DNA of 64,000 nt from Tritrichomonas musculus (Eukaryota; Parabasalia; Tritrichomonadida; Tritrichomonadidae): positions 1,054,001-1,118,000 of the forward strand of contig JAPFFF010000013.1 in assembly GCA_039105265.1 (NCBI GenBank). The letters run 5' to 3'. Of this stretch, positions 55,894 through 64,000 are shown piece by piece; the stretch's first letter is position 1; each line of letters opens with the position of its first letter. The notes beneath the pieces are model-generated. The model made no database searches, was not told where the DNA came from, and saw only the letters and a program-made list of their open reading frames with translations. The position numbers and the translations under genes were made by a program.

Positions 55894-56616
55894 AAAAGTT
55901 ATGTATCCGTTAAGGATTTGGCTCAGTAGATCTCTCTATCTTGAAATTTGCCAAAATTTCATTCACTTTTTTTACATGGAAAATTCCAAGAATGGGTTTA
56001 ATAATAACAATTTGAAATATTATTTGCAATATATTAAATGAATCTAATGTCTTTATATATATATATAAAAATAAAAAAAAAAAAACGGTTATTTAACGGA
56101 GTCCCATTTTTTTGAATGTAAAAATAATAATAATAAAAATAAACCATTGAAAAAACAAAATAGTTTTAGAAAATGCATAATGATAGTTAGATTGCTCAAT
56201 TGAGCTGAATACAACACAAATGAATTTGTGTTGTTTTGTTAATGTAAGCCTTTTTAGCGTGATAGGAAATAAAATAATAATATATTTAATTCCGGGAAAG
56301 CTTTTAAAAATTGAAGGTAAATCAGAAGGAAAACCGTATGTGTCTAGCTTTTAGATGGCTTAGTAGACCAGAAATCTCCAAAAGGTTACCAAAGTCTAGA
56401 TATTTTATCAACAAAAATTATAAAAACGGTCGCCACTGAAATTTGAATTAAACACATTTAACTAAAAAATGCTAATATATAGATAAATTGATCATATGTT
56501 TATGTATTTATACAAATATATAAATGAATAATTTAATATTAATTATATAATTTTGATTTTATTTTGAAAATAACAGTATTAATATTTATATAAAATATTA
56601 TTTTAGAATCAGGTTA

Positions 56617-56622
56617 TCATAT
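56617..56622 (+). promoter_or_regulatory. Inr-like motif (TCATAT)
   Basis: Lies 4 bases before an ATG pair at 56627/56630. Confidence 0.35.
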
Positions 56623-56626
56623 AGAA

Positions 56627-56788
56627 ATGATGGAAAGTCAAGTTCCTTATTGGTTTTTAATGTTGAAGAACTCAATAAAATTTGAATATGAAAGCCAGTT
56701 GTCTAAATATGCGAAATGGTACTCCCCCCTTAAGAGAAAAATCAAAAGAAGAAAAGTAAATGATCCTAGCAATCATTTGGAAAAATAA
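56627..56788 (+). CDS. Possible small basic protein (53 aa)
   Basis: An ATG directly after an Inr-like TCATAT opens a 53-codon frame. It has aromatic (QVPYWFLMLKN) and strongly basic (LKRKIKRRKVND) segments and less biased composition than the flanking DNA. It may be a real small gene or a fragment of a lost one. No family recognised. Confidence 0.3.
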   Translation: MMESQVPYWFLMLKNSIKFEYESQLSKYAKWYSPLKRKIKRRKVNDPSNHLEK

Positions 56789-57029
56789 GTATATAAGTAT
56801 AATTAATTTTTTTATGAGCACAAATATCATTCACTCTTCGAACAAAATATAATTTAATTTTTTTTTAATGTCCAATCAAATAATACCTTATTTGGGTATA
56901 GGGGGGTCAACCGCCGAAAATGTGTCAAAAAATATATTTTTTAAAGATAATGATAAATAAATGATGGAAATATATTCCTTACTTTATATAGTTTATTTTA
57001 AAATATTTATTATTAAATTTCATCTATAG

Positions 57030-57115
57030 GTCCACAAAAGGCAACCGTGGGGTCTCGGCTTCGCTTGACGCCCGCTAGGCGGTATGTAGCCTCGGTAAAA
57101 ATTATGTAAAAATAT
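57030..57115. other. GC-rich island of unknown function
   Basis: About 80 bp with CCGTGGGGTCTCGGCTTCGC, GACGCCCGCTAGGCGG and GCCTCGG in otherwise AT-rich DNA. It does not fold as a tRNA by eye and encodes nothing. It may be the end of an unrecognised transposon; the Maverick TIR and the MITE at 34137 also carry GC-rich patches. Confidence 0.4.
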
Positions 57116-57640
57116 AAAAAGATTAAAAATAATTCTATTTTTTAATTCTCTCAAAAATAAAAATAATTGAGAGAAAAAAATATTATCTTTCAATTTTTGA
57201 ATGTCCTTACAAAAAGTCTCTTTTGGTTAATCAGTACCAAAAATCCGCCATTCCGCCAACCAATTTTTAGTGGAGAGTCGGAAAAATGGCGGAAGTCGCT
57301 TTGGTGATATGCCCAATTTCACCTTTAAAATTTCAATTCATAAAAATAATTAGTTTTTTATCATTTTATTTGTATTGAGAAAAAAGGATATAATATTGGA
57401 TTTTAGTTATGAACTAATGAGTATGATTTAATAATAAAAATACCAGATAAATTGAAAATTAAATTGAATAGATATAAATATAATTTTTGAAAGGAGAATT
57501 TTATAAATATATCCGTATTTCTCTCAAAAATTATTATAAAATGAAAAGAATCAATTTTATGCTCTCAATAAATTGAATAATTTTATTCAGAAATATCTGT
57601 TAACGTTTATAAAATAAGAGCAAAAATCTCTAATGTTAAT

Positions 57641-57646
57641 TCATAT
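57641..57646 (+). promoter_or_regulatory. Inr-like motif (TCATAT)
   Basis: Lies 24 bases before the ATG at 57671, within the usual trichomonad leader length. Confidence 0.4.
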
Positions 57647-57670
57647 TTTTTTTAAAACTATTTATACCTA

Positions 57671-58465
57671 ATGAGTGGCCGTTCAAAATCAGTCGATGAA
57701 ATATTTACACCTCTCCAAACTGCGGTGTTCTCAAGGTGGGTTTTAGTCGAATTAAGAGGAAAAACAGAATCCAATTTTAAAGACATAACAAAAGATTTAT
57801 CAAATGGAGTTGTTCTTGTTGAACTAGCTCATGTTCTTACAAAAAGGAAAGTATCAGAAAATTGGTATCGTAATCCAAATACACCAGAAGAAAATCTTAA
57901 AAACTGCGAAATTGCTTTCCAAATGTTTAGAATGGATGGATTTAAAGTTGCAGGAATTACACCAAAAGACTTTTCAGAAAATAATGAAAGACATATTGTC
58001 AGATACATTTGGAAACTCATTTTACATTACACAATTTTTAGAGCATTTGGTGATTTAAGTATTCCTGAATACGAAAATGTTTCAGAAGCTAACATTAAAA
58101 GTAAATTATTAGCTTGGGGAGTTCAACGAACACAATCATATAAAAATGTATTTGATTTCCGACCATATGATCTTGGAATGTGCGCATTACTTGATTCATA
58201 TTATCCAAATAAAATTGATTATTATGTTCTTGATCTGAAAGAGCATGAAGAAATATTCAAATTAGTTATTGAAACAATGAATGATCTCAAAATTCCTTGT
58301 TTGATTTATCCAGAAGATGTTTCTGAGAATGATGGCTTAGTTGATCAAAAAACGCTTTTAACACAATTAGCTCTCACAAGAATGGTTCTTGAAAATGAGC
58401 CAAATAAAATTAAAAGCAACGCACAGATCGATATGGACATTGCCAAAGCAAACAATTTAGCATGA
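57671..58465 (+). CDS. Tandem calponin-homology (CH) domain protein
   Basis: 264 aa, ATG at 57671. Two CH domains: the first (residues ~15-125) has TAVFSRWVLVELRGKTES, DLSNGVVLVELAHVLT, ENLKNCEIAFQMFRMDG and HIVRYIWKLILHYTIF. The second (~135-250) has IKSKLLAWGVQRTQSYKNVF, ALLDSYYPNKIDYYVL and VSENDGLVDQKTLLTQLALT. Together they form an alpha-actinin/fimbrin-like actin-binding module. There is no spectrin repeat or EF-hand behind it, so it is a stand-alone two-CH protein, a type common in trichomonads and probably acting in the actin cytoskeleton. Intact. Confidence 0.85.
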   Translation: MSGRSKSVDEIFTPLQTAVFSRWVLVELRGKTESNFKDITKDLSNGVVLVELAHVLTKRKVSENWYRNPNTPEENLKNCEIAFQMFRMDGFKVAGITPKDFSENNERHIVRYIWKLILHYTIFRAFGDLSIPEYENVSEANIKSKLLAWGVQRTQSYKNVFDFRPYDLGMCALLDSYYPNKIDYYVLDLKEHEEIFKLVIETMNDLKIPCLIYPEDVSENDGLVDQKTLLTQLALTRMVLENEPNKIKSNAQIDMDIAKANNLA

Positions 58466-58662
58466 ATAATTCAGATATATTTTTAAAACGGTTTATATTA
58501 TAAAATCGGAGTAATGAAGATTTCATTATTTTTAAAGTATATTAAATAAAAATAATTATTTAATTAATATTAACAAATTATTAAGATATTCCTCAAAATA
58601 TTATGAAAAGGATCTTTTTGAAAAAAAATTGAATATGAATTCAAATATTTCAATAAATAACT

Positions 58663-60369
58663 TTAAAAAAGAATCCCTTTCTGATTTGGATAAGCATTAG
58701 CTGGTCCATTTTGTGCTTCTGGCTGTGAATATGGTGCACCTTTTTGAGCTGTATTGTTCTGATTATTTTGCTGCTGAGGATAACTTTGAGGTTGTTGAGG
58801 ATATCCATATTGTTGCTGTTGAGGATATCCATATTGTTGCTGTTGGGGATAACCATATGGTTGCTGAGGATAACCGTAAGGTTGTTGTTGAGGATATCCA
58901 TATTGTTGTTGTTGAGGATATCCGTATTGTTGCTGCTGTTGATTGTATCCTTGTTGATGTTGGGCATTGTGTTGTTGCTGAGCATAGCATTGTTGGGGGT
59001 ATCCGCCATAAGGCTGTGTTTGTTGTTGATAATTATTATTATTATCATTTGAAGAAAGTTTGTCTCCGCCTGAAGAATTGTTATCAACTGCGTTTTTCTT
59101 TCTCTTTTTGACGACAACCACGATAATAATAATGACTATAACGACGACAACGACACAAACGACGACAATTATAATAATCATTACAACATTTGGTCCCACT
59201 TTTTTCGGTTTGAATGAATACAAGGGTTCAACTTTCAACGGCAACTTCAAATCTGAGTCGTCGTATTCAAATTTTGACTGGTCAAGAGTCAGAGTCAAGT
59301 GCGGCTGATAACTGACTGAATTCCAATTTGACGTTGAGCAAATTGTCACTTTTTCAGATAAAGAAAGTGGTGAAGTGGTTTGTGGTCCCTGTTCTGTAAC
59401 TGTCACGTTAATGTTAGAGTAAACGGTCAACGATTTATCTGAAACGTCAATTTCAATGTATAATGAGTAAACAATCAATGAAAAAGTTTTCGCATACGAA
59501 TAAGGAACAGAGCAAAAAGGATAACTAAACGAATAACCGGTGGTCCTATAAACACGCCAGCTACTTGATGAGTAGTCAATTTTATATTTGTAATTATTAG
59601 TATTAATATCAACGATTGCATATTGATCAACGTCAATTTTATTGCTCGGAAGATCGTCGTGCGTGTATTCATCGACAAGTAAAAAGGTCGTTTGAATTTT
59701 GTCTGATGAGCTACTTAATGTACAACTTACAAGATATGCAGAATGACAATTAAGATCACCTTCGAAATTTAATGTTGAAGCTGCCGCTGTGAAAAAGGAT
59801 ATTTTACTCTTAATTCCTCCAATAATCGTGGTAGAAGAATCAATTTTTGGTTTCATACGCTTATTAGATTTGAATTGGTTGGCCAATCTGAGCATGCTTT
59901 TTTGGCTGCCATCAAATGAGGTCTTAATTAATTTTTCGGTGAAATGTAATAATGTTTTATTAAAGTAATTTTTGATATTTGCTGATTCATAATCGAAATC
60001 AAATGAAACCAGAAAAACTGCCATCTGAGATTTCAATTTGTTGAAATTAACTTTATGCGATTCAGAATAAATATCAACGTAAAAAAGGAAATCTGTTTTT
60101 TTGGATATTTTGGACATTTTTTTATCAATATCTGATCCATCTGAAAGAAGAAATGATTGGTATGAATCAACCAAAGCTTTGCAGTATTTTTTATATTCTC
60201 CACTCTGCTGGTCGCATGATTTTTTCAATTCTTTTTTGGTTTCTTCCCATGTATCCTCAATTTGATCAGCCAAATCGGGAGTATAATATTCGCTGACCAT
60301 TAAATAGGATATTTTTGGAAGATTATAATCCGAGGACAGAATTAAAAGGGGTAAAATAGCCCAAAGCAT
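58663..60369 (-). CDS. Single-pass membrane protein with Gln/Tyr/Pro cytoplasmic repeats
   Basis: 568 aa, ATG at 60369. The N-terminus ([13 protein letters not shown]) is a signal peptide. An ectodomain of ~390 residues with few Cys follows, then a very strong membrane segment ([20 protein letters not shown]) and a KKRKKN stop-transfer. The cytoplasmic tail has about nine YGYPQQ(Q) repeats (DNA 58785-58930). Gln/Tyr/Pro repeats of this sort may mediate clustering or bind SH3/WW partners. The ectodomain is not recognised. Trichomonad-specific surface protein is the best description. Confidence 0.7.
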   Translation of the reverse strand: MLWAILPLLILSSDYNLPKISYLMVSEYYTPDLADQIEDTWEETKKELKKSCDQQSGEYKKYCKALVDSYQSFLLSDGSDIDKKMSKISKKTDFLFYVDIYSESHKVNFNKLKSQMAVFLVSFDFDYESANIKNYFNKTLLHFTEKLIKTSFDGSQKSMLRLANQFKSNKRMKPKIDSSTTIIGGIKSKISFFTAAASTLNFEGDLNCHSAYLVSCTLSSSSDKIQTTFLLVDEYTHDDLPSNKIDVDQYAIVDINTNNYKYKIDYSSSSWRVYRTTGYSFSYPFCSVPYSYAKTFSLIVYSLYIEIDVSDKSLTVYSNINVTVTEQGPQTTSPLSLSEKVTICSTSNWNSVSYQPHLTLTLDQSKFEYDDSDLKLPLKVEPLYSFKPKKVGPNVVMIIIIVVVCVVVVVIVIIIIVVVVKKRKKNAVDNNSSGGDKLSSNDNNNNYQQQTQPYGGYPQQCYAQQQHNAQHQQGYNQQQQQYGYPQQQQYGYPQQQPYGYPQQPYGYPQQQQYGYPQQQQYGYPQQPQSYPQQQNNQNNTAQKGAPYSQPEAQNGPANAYPNQKGILF

Positions 60370-62529
60370 CGATTATTTTTATGTTTTTTTTTTGTCTTCA
60401 TAAAAAATTGAAATTAGATTATTAAAAGTTTGGGCAAAGAAATTAATATCTTCATTTTATGAAATAAATCATTACATTTAAAGTTACTTTTAGTGTTAAT
60501 AATAAATATTTTATATATATTAATAAAATAATTAGGATTTTTTATCTTTTTGATTAAGAAAAAAACAAATATTAAAAATTTTTAAAAAATTGAAAAAACG
60601 TATTATTATCAAAAAGTTAAAAAAAAACTTCAAAAAAAATTAATCTATTTCAATGTTGTGCAAATTAAATGATGCATTTTATATGTATAGCTTATTTGAA
60701 GAGATATTATAGTTTTTTTAACAAATATTCAAATTGAAAATTTTGGAAACTTTTTAAAAGAAATTGAAAAAAATTATTTTTTGAATTTTGAAAAAGTGAA
60801 AATAATTGAAACCTGGATTTTGAACTCTTCAAAAAGTTTGTTAAAAGGTGAAATTTTTATTAATTATAATTCTTAATTTATCTCTAGAAACTATAGATTA
60901 AATGAAATTATTTATGTATAAATATCTTTTAAATTATTTTCTAAATATTTAAACTATGTATATATGTATATTCAAATGGAATTAAATGTAGATATTCATA
61001 AAAATTTATTTTTCTTGATAATGAAGAGTTTTGTATTATAATAATTTGTTTAATAATAGAAATATATTAATTTAATGAGCATATTTCCTTATATAATGAA
61101 TGAATTTTGAATTAAAGGTGTATTATTTTATAAAATGAAATATAAAATAGACTTAATTATGATATTAATGAAATTAGTATATATCTTTAAACAAATTCAG
61201 AAAGTTAGAAATTATAATTAGATTTTTTATTCAAACTATTATTCATTAATCTTGAGTAGAATTTATAAATTTTTGTATGAAACATTACACTCTTTTTTAG
61301 ATAAAGTAGTTGATGCATATAAATGTTTAATATGACTTTAATAATTAATATCAAAGCCATTATATTAGTTGTGGAAATTTATCCTTTTGTCACTTTTTAG
61401 GATAAGTTTGGGATAAAAAAAAAAAAATAAAAAAAAATAAGCAAAAGTGGTGTATGATAAATTGTATCTATTTATATATGCTTTTTTTTTGGAGAAAAAA
61501 AGAAAGTATAAAAATTTTGGAATAAAAATAAAAATTTTGGATTTTTTTTTTTGCAATATTGCAGTAGATAAACAAATTTTGTTTTGTAAATATATCGCTG
61601 AATATTAAATAGACAGTCAGTATCGAAGTTAATAAAAAATAAAAAAAAAAGTGAGCAAAAATAGAAAAACAGGATAAAATTTGGTACAAATTGCTAGAAC
61701 TATTAACGATAATTGTTGTTCATATAATGATTAAATGCTTTCTCTTGTAAACAAAGTTGATTCCATCCAAAAAAAATATTTCTAAACGTAAAATTTTTTT
61801 CTATTAATTTACTCTCAAAATTTTCTAAAATTTTGAATATAATTGAATCTAAAAATACGTAAAATCTACAATAAATATATGATATATCATATATTATATT
61901 ATATTTATTTCAAAAAGATATTGAATATACTTATTGAAATAATTTCAATTAAGCTATAAATAAAAAAAGTTATAGAATTCAAAAATAGTTAATCGTGCAT
62001 TGAATTTTTATAATAGATAGAATTAATTCAAAATGAATATTCCAAATAATAAAACGAATTAACTTCATTTTATATCATATATATATATATTAATATACAT
62101 AAACTATATATATTGACATTAATAAGAATTTAATTAAGATAAACAAAAGATATGATTATTTATATAAAAAAACGATGATTTTTTAACCAATCACATCATT
62201 ATTATATAATGTGAGATGATGAAAAAAAATATTTTGTTACCTTTTTTTAACATATTCATCATTGTTTTTGATTAACTAATTTTTTTCGATGAAAAAAAAG
62301 CAATTCTCGCAAATTTTGAAAATTGCAATAAAAATTTTAAATAATATTCCAAATAATGATAATAAAACAGCTAAAAATGATATTATTTAAACAAAAACTT
62401 TCCTTTTTAATAATAAATAAATATTATATTTAAATTAAAAAATTTTGTTTTTTTTTGTTTTTCCACGCTTTCCTCAGATCATTACTTAAAATTTACGAGT
62501 TTTTCTTAAAAAAAAAATTTAGGATAAAT
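60370..62529. other. Long AT-rich intergenic region
   Basis: Over 2 kb of A/T-rich DNA. Short frames (for example near 61365-61690) are poly-Phe/Lys artefacts. No gene, RNA or repeat of note is seen. Confidence 0.55.
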
Positions 62530-64000
62530 TTAGGATAAAATTTTGTTTAAAGGATAAATTTCCACACCTAAGCCATTATAAAAATTTTGATTAATATTTT
62601 GAACTACTTTGTGAGTTTTCTTTGTTTTCCTAATTTTAATTCTCCCAAATAAAATGTTGTACGGTGGAGTATGCAGAATTGTTTGCATTTTTTTAATTAT
62701 TGAATTAAGTTGAGTTCCAAATAAAACTTTGTTATTAATTGCTCTATCAAAATAAGCGCCAGCATCATCAATGATTTCAATTCTTAGCTTTTCATAATCT
62801 ACCAAACAGTCAACCAAAACTTTATCGTTATTTTCTATTTGATTCATTTGATGCACAAAGTTTAATGTGTTGTATTCGTTCATAATGTTAATTTTTCTAA
62901 TTTTTGGGTTTTCAATCAAGTAACCAAAATTGGATGTATTAAATATGAAATTTTCGATATATGAGTCAAAAATAGGATTTTTTGGGCTGTTTTCATCAAA
63001 TGCTATCTGAAATTGATTATATTTATCCTTACAATTGTCTATTAATTTGGCAAGTGCTAAAATAAAATAGTTTCTAGAAACATTTTGATGTTCAGGTATG
63101 GATAAATAGTAATGAGCAAGTTTAAGATTTGTCAGACACATAATGAACACTTTTGATAGATAATATACTTCATCTTGTATTATTTCTCCATTATATTTCA
63201 ACGGTTCATCTTCATATTTTGATGCTTTTTCATAATATTCAATTGCCTTCTTAAAATCATTTCTCTCTTCCATATGACCAAGATTGTAAAATGCAAGAGG
63301 GAAATTGTATTGTGATGCATTTTCATATAGTTTTATTGCTTCTTGTTCCATAATAACATGTTCTTGATTCTCAAAATAATATTCATGCAATAAACCATAA
63401 TTGTTCTTTGCAAAGATAAAACCATATTCTGCTGCTTTTTGTATATAATCTCTACTCGAAACCAAATCAATACAAATATGAATTATTCCAAGATCATTTA
63501 ATGATCGATTTATATATAAATAGTTTGTAGGCAGAATAATTTCATCATCAATTCTCGATATATTGGACAAACTCACATCTTTTTCATGATTTATATGAAT
63601 GCACCACTGGTAAAATTTAATAGCCTTCTTTATATCAATGTCAACTCCTATTCCATTGTGATACATATAAGCTAGTTTATAAATACCGCTATGTTCATTA
63701 TATTGCACTGCTTTTTCAAAACAATATTTGGCCTTTTTGTAATTTTGTTCAAATCCTTGTCCATAATAGTAAAGATTTCCCAAAGCTGTGCAAGCTTCTG
63801 GCAATTTTAAAATCATTGCTTCTCTGAACATTTGTCCAGCTTTTAAACAATTTTTTTCAACATGAATTCCATTAAGATATAATTTACCTAATTCATAAAA
63901 TGCTTCTGGAACTTTTAAAGAGGCGGCTGCCTTTTTAAAGTAACTAATTGCTTTTGGAATATCTTTTGCTATGATTGTTTCACCTTTGTGGAAAACGCCT
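62530..64000 (-). CDS. Sel1-repeat protein, C-terminal part (5' end beyond window)
   Basis: The frame is open through 64000 with no start inside the window that is required; residues before 63831 continue Sel1 repeats (YFKKAAASLKVPEAFYELGK; LYLNGIHVEKN). Inside, more Sel1 units follow (ACTALGNLYYYGQGFEQNYK; GIYKLAYMYHNGIGVDIDIK), then TPR-like helices and a C-terminal domain with YNILFGRIKIRKTKKT. The layout and ending match the split gene at 45411-49445, so the missing N-terminus probably holds a kinase-like domain. Paralogue of that gene. Intact as far as seen. Confidence 0.8.
   Translation of the reverse strand, partial: GVFHKGETIIAKDIPKAISYFKKAAASLKVPEAFYELGKLYLNGIHVEKNCLKAGQMFREAMILKLPEACTALGNLYYYGQGFEQNYKKAKYCFEKAVQYNEHSGIYKLAYMYHNGIGVDIDIKKAIKFYQWCIHINHEKDVSLSNISRIDDEIILPTNYLYINRSLNDLGIIHICIDLVSSRDYIQKAAEYGFIFAKNNYGLLHEYYFENQEHVIMEQEAIKLYENASQYNFPLAFYNLGHMEERNDFKKAIEYYEKASKYEDEPLKYNGEIIQDEVYYLSKVFIMCLTNLKLAHYYLSIPEHQNVSRNYFILALAKLIDNCKDKYNQFQIAFDENSPKNPIFDSYIENFIFNTSNFGYLIENPKIRKINIMNEYNTLNFVHQMNQIENNDKVLVDCLVDYEKLRIEIIDDAGAYFDRAINNKVLFGTQLNSIIKKMQTILHTPPYNILFGRIKIRKTKKTHKVVQNINQNFYNGLGVEIYPLNKILS

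Larger units (their letters stand above)
55470..57670. other. Intergenic region with small features
   Basis: Contains a two-unit tandem repeat (55846-55893), a possible 53-codon gene (56627-56788), a GC-rich island (57030-57115) and an inverted repeat ATCCGCCATT / AATGGCGGAA (57244-57293). Otherwise A/T-rich. Confidence 0.5.

Noticed and set aside
57030-57115. GC-rich island as a tRNA gene
   Set aside because: No cloverleaf with T-loop TTCRA and matching acceptor stem could be made by eye.
58713-59111. Overlapping frames opposite the YGYPQQ repeats
   Set aside because: Shadows of the repeat region in the membrane protein gene; their repetitive peptides follow from the DNA repeat.
61365-61689. 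Overlapping minus-strand frames rich in Phe and Lys
   Set aside because: Low-complexity A/T-rich DNA; no repeats or motifs.

Overview
The window is AT-rich DNA from a trichomonad protist (Parabasalia), most likely Tritrichomonas or a close relative. Support: intron-less genes; TCAYW initiator (Inr) motifs a few bases upstream of several ATGs, the known trichomonad core promoter; host gene families typical of trichomonads (DUF3447-like ankyrin proteins, Sel1-repeat kinases, RCC1 relatives, single-pass surface proteins, tandem CH-domain proteins); and a complete Maverick/Polinton, a transposon class that is abundant in trichomonads. The genus is inferred, not proven.

Layout. 1-9,453: a DDE-transposase-like gene (623-2101), an intact 853-aa ankyrin gene (4107-6668, minus) and a decayed ankyrin locus with local duplications (7050-8790). 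9,454-32,696: a 23.2-kb Maverick bounded by ~420-bp terminal inverted repeats (TIRs) and a short target-site duplication. It encodes a protein-primed DNA polymerase B, an integrase, an FtsK/HerA packaging ATPase, a double-jelly-roll major capsid protein, candidate penton/minor capsid proteins, an adenain/Ulp1-like protease, an HNH endonuclease, a giant 1.6-1.8k-residue protein and about ten small proteins. 32,723-37,216: a nest of other transposons, comprising a Tc1-like element (DD34E) 26 bp from the Maverick end, a 408-bp MITE with a 9-bp target duplication inserted in a bromodomain-like coding segment, and a decayed hAT transposase that follows that segment. 37,751-40,703: a second ankyrin gene, broken by several frameshifts and stops. 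42-45 kb: a Pro/Tyr/Gly-rich protein gene, then a kinase remnant abutting a GC-rich RCC1-repeat pseudogene. 45.4-49.4 kb: a kinase-Sel1 gene split by one in-frame stop. 49.8-64 kb: a possible C2-like protein, a PIF/Harbinger-like transposase lacking its catalytic Glu, a 758-bp MITE, two membrane proteins, a two-CH-domain actin-binding protein and the 3' part of another Sel1 gene that runs off the window end.

How the Maverick genes fit together. Polymerase and integrase would replicate and insert the element. Capsid proteins, packaging ATPase and protease form the virion module expected of a virus-like Polinton. Genes are packed with 6-50 bp gaps. Most capsid and packaging genes lie on the minus strand, and six of them start in a TAAATG context; most of the short plus-strand genes have an Inr-like motif. 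Four Maverick products carry five [G/D]-[V/I/T]-Q-T motifs that resemble dynein light chain LC8-binding sites, which suggests recruitment of a host transport or dimerisation hub. The integrase has Asn where the third catalytic acid is expected, and the giant protein is split by a -1 frame change, so either the copy is decaying or these are lineage traits.

All calls come from reading the sequence. No database search, structure prediction or alignment was run.
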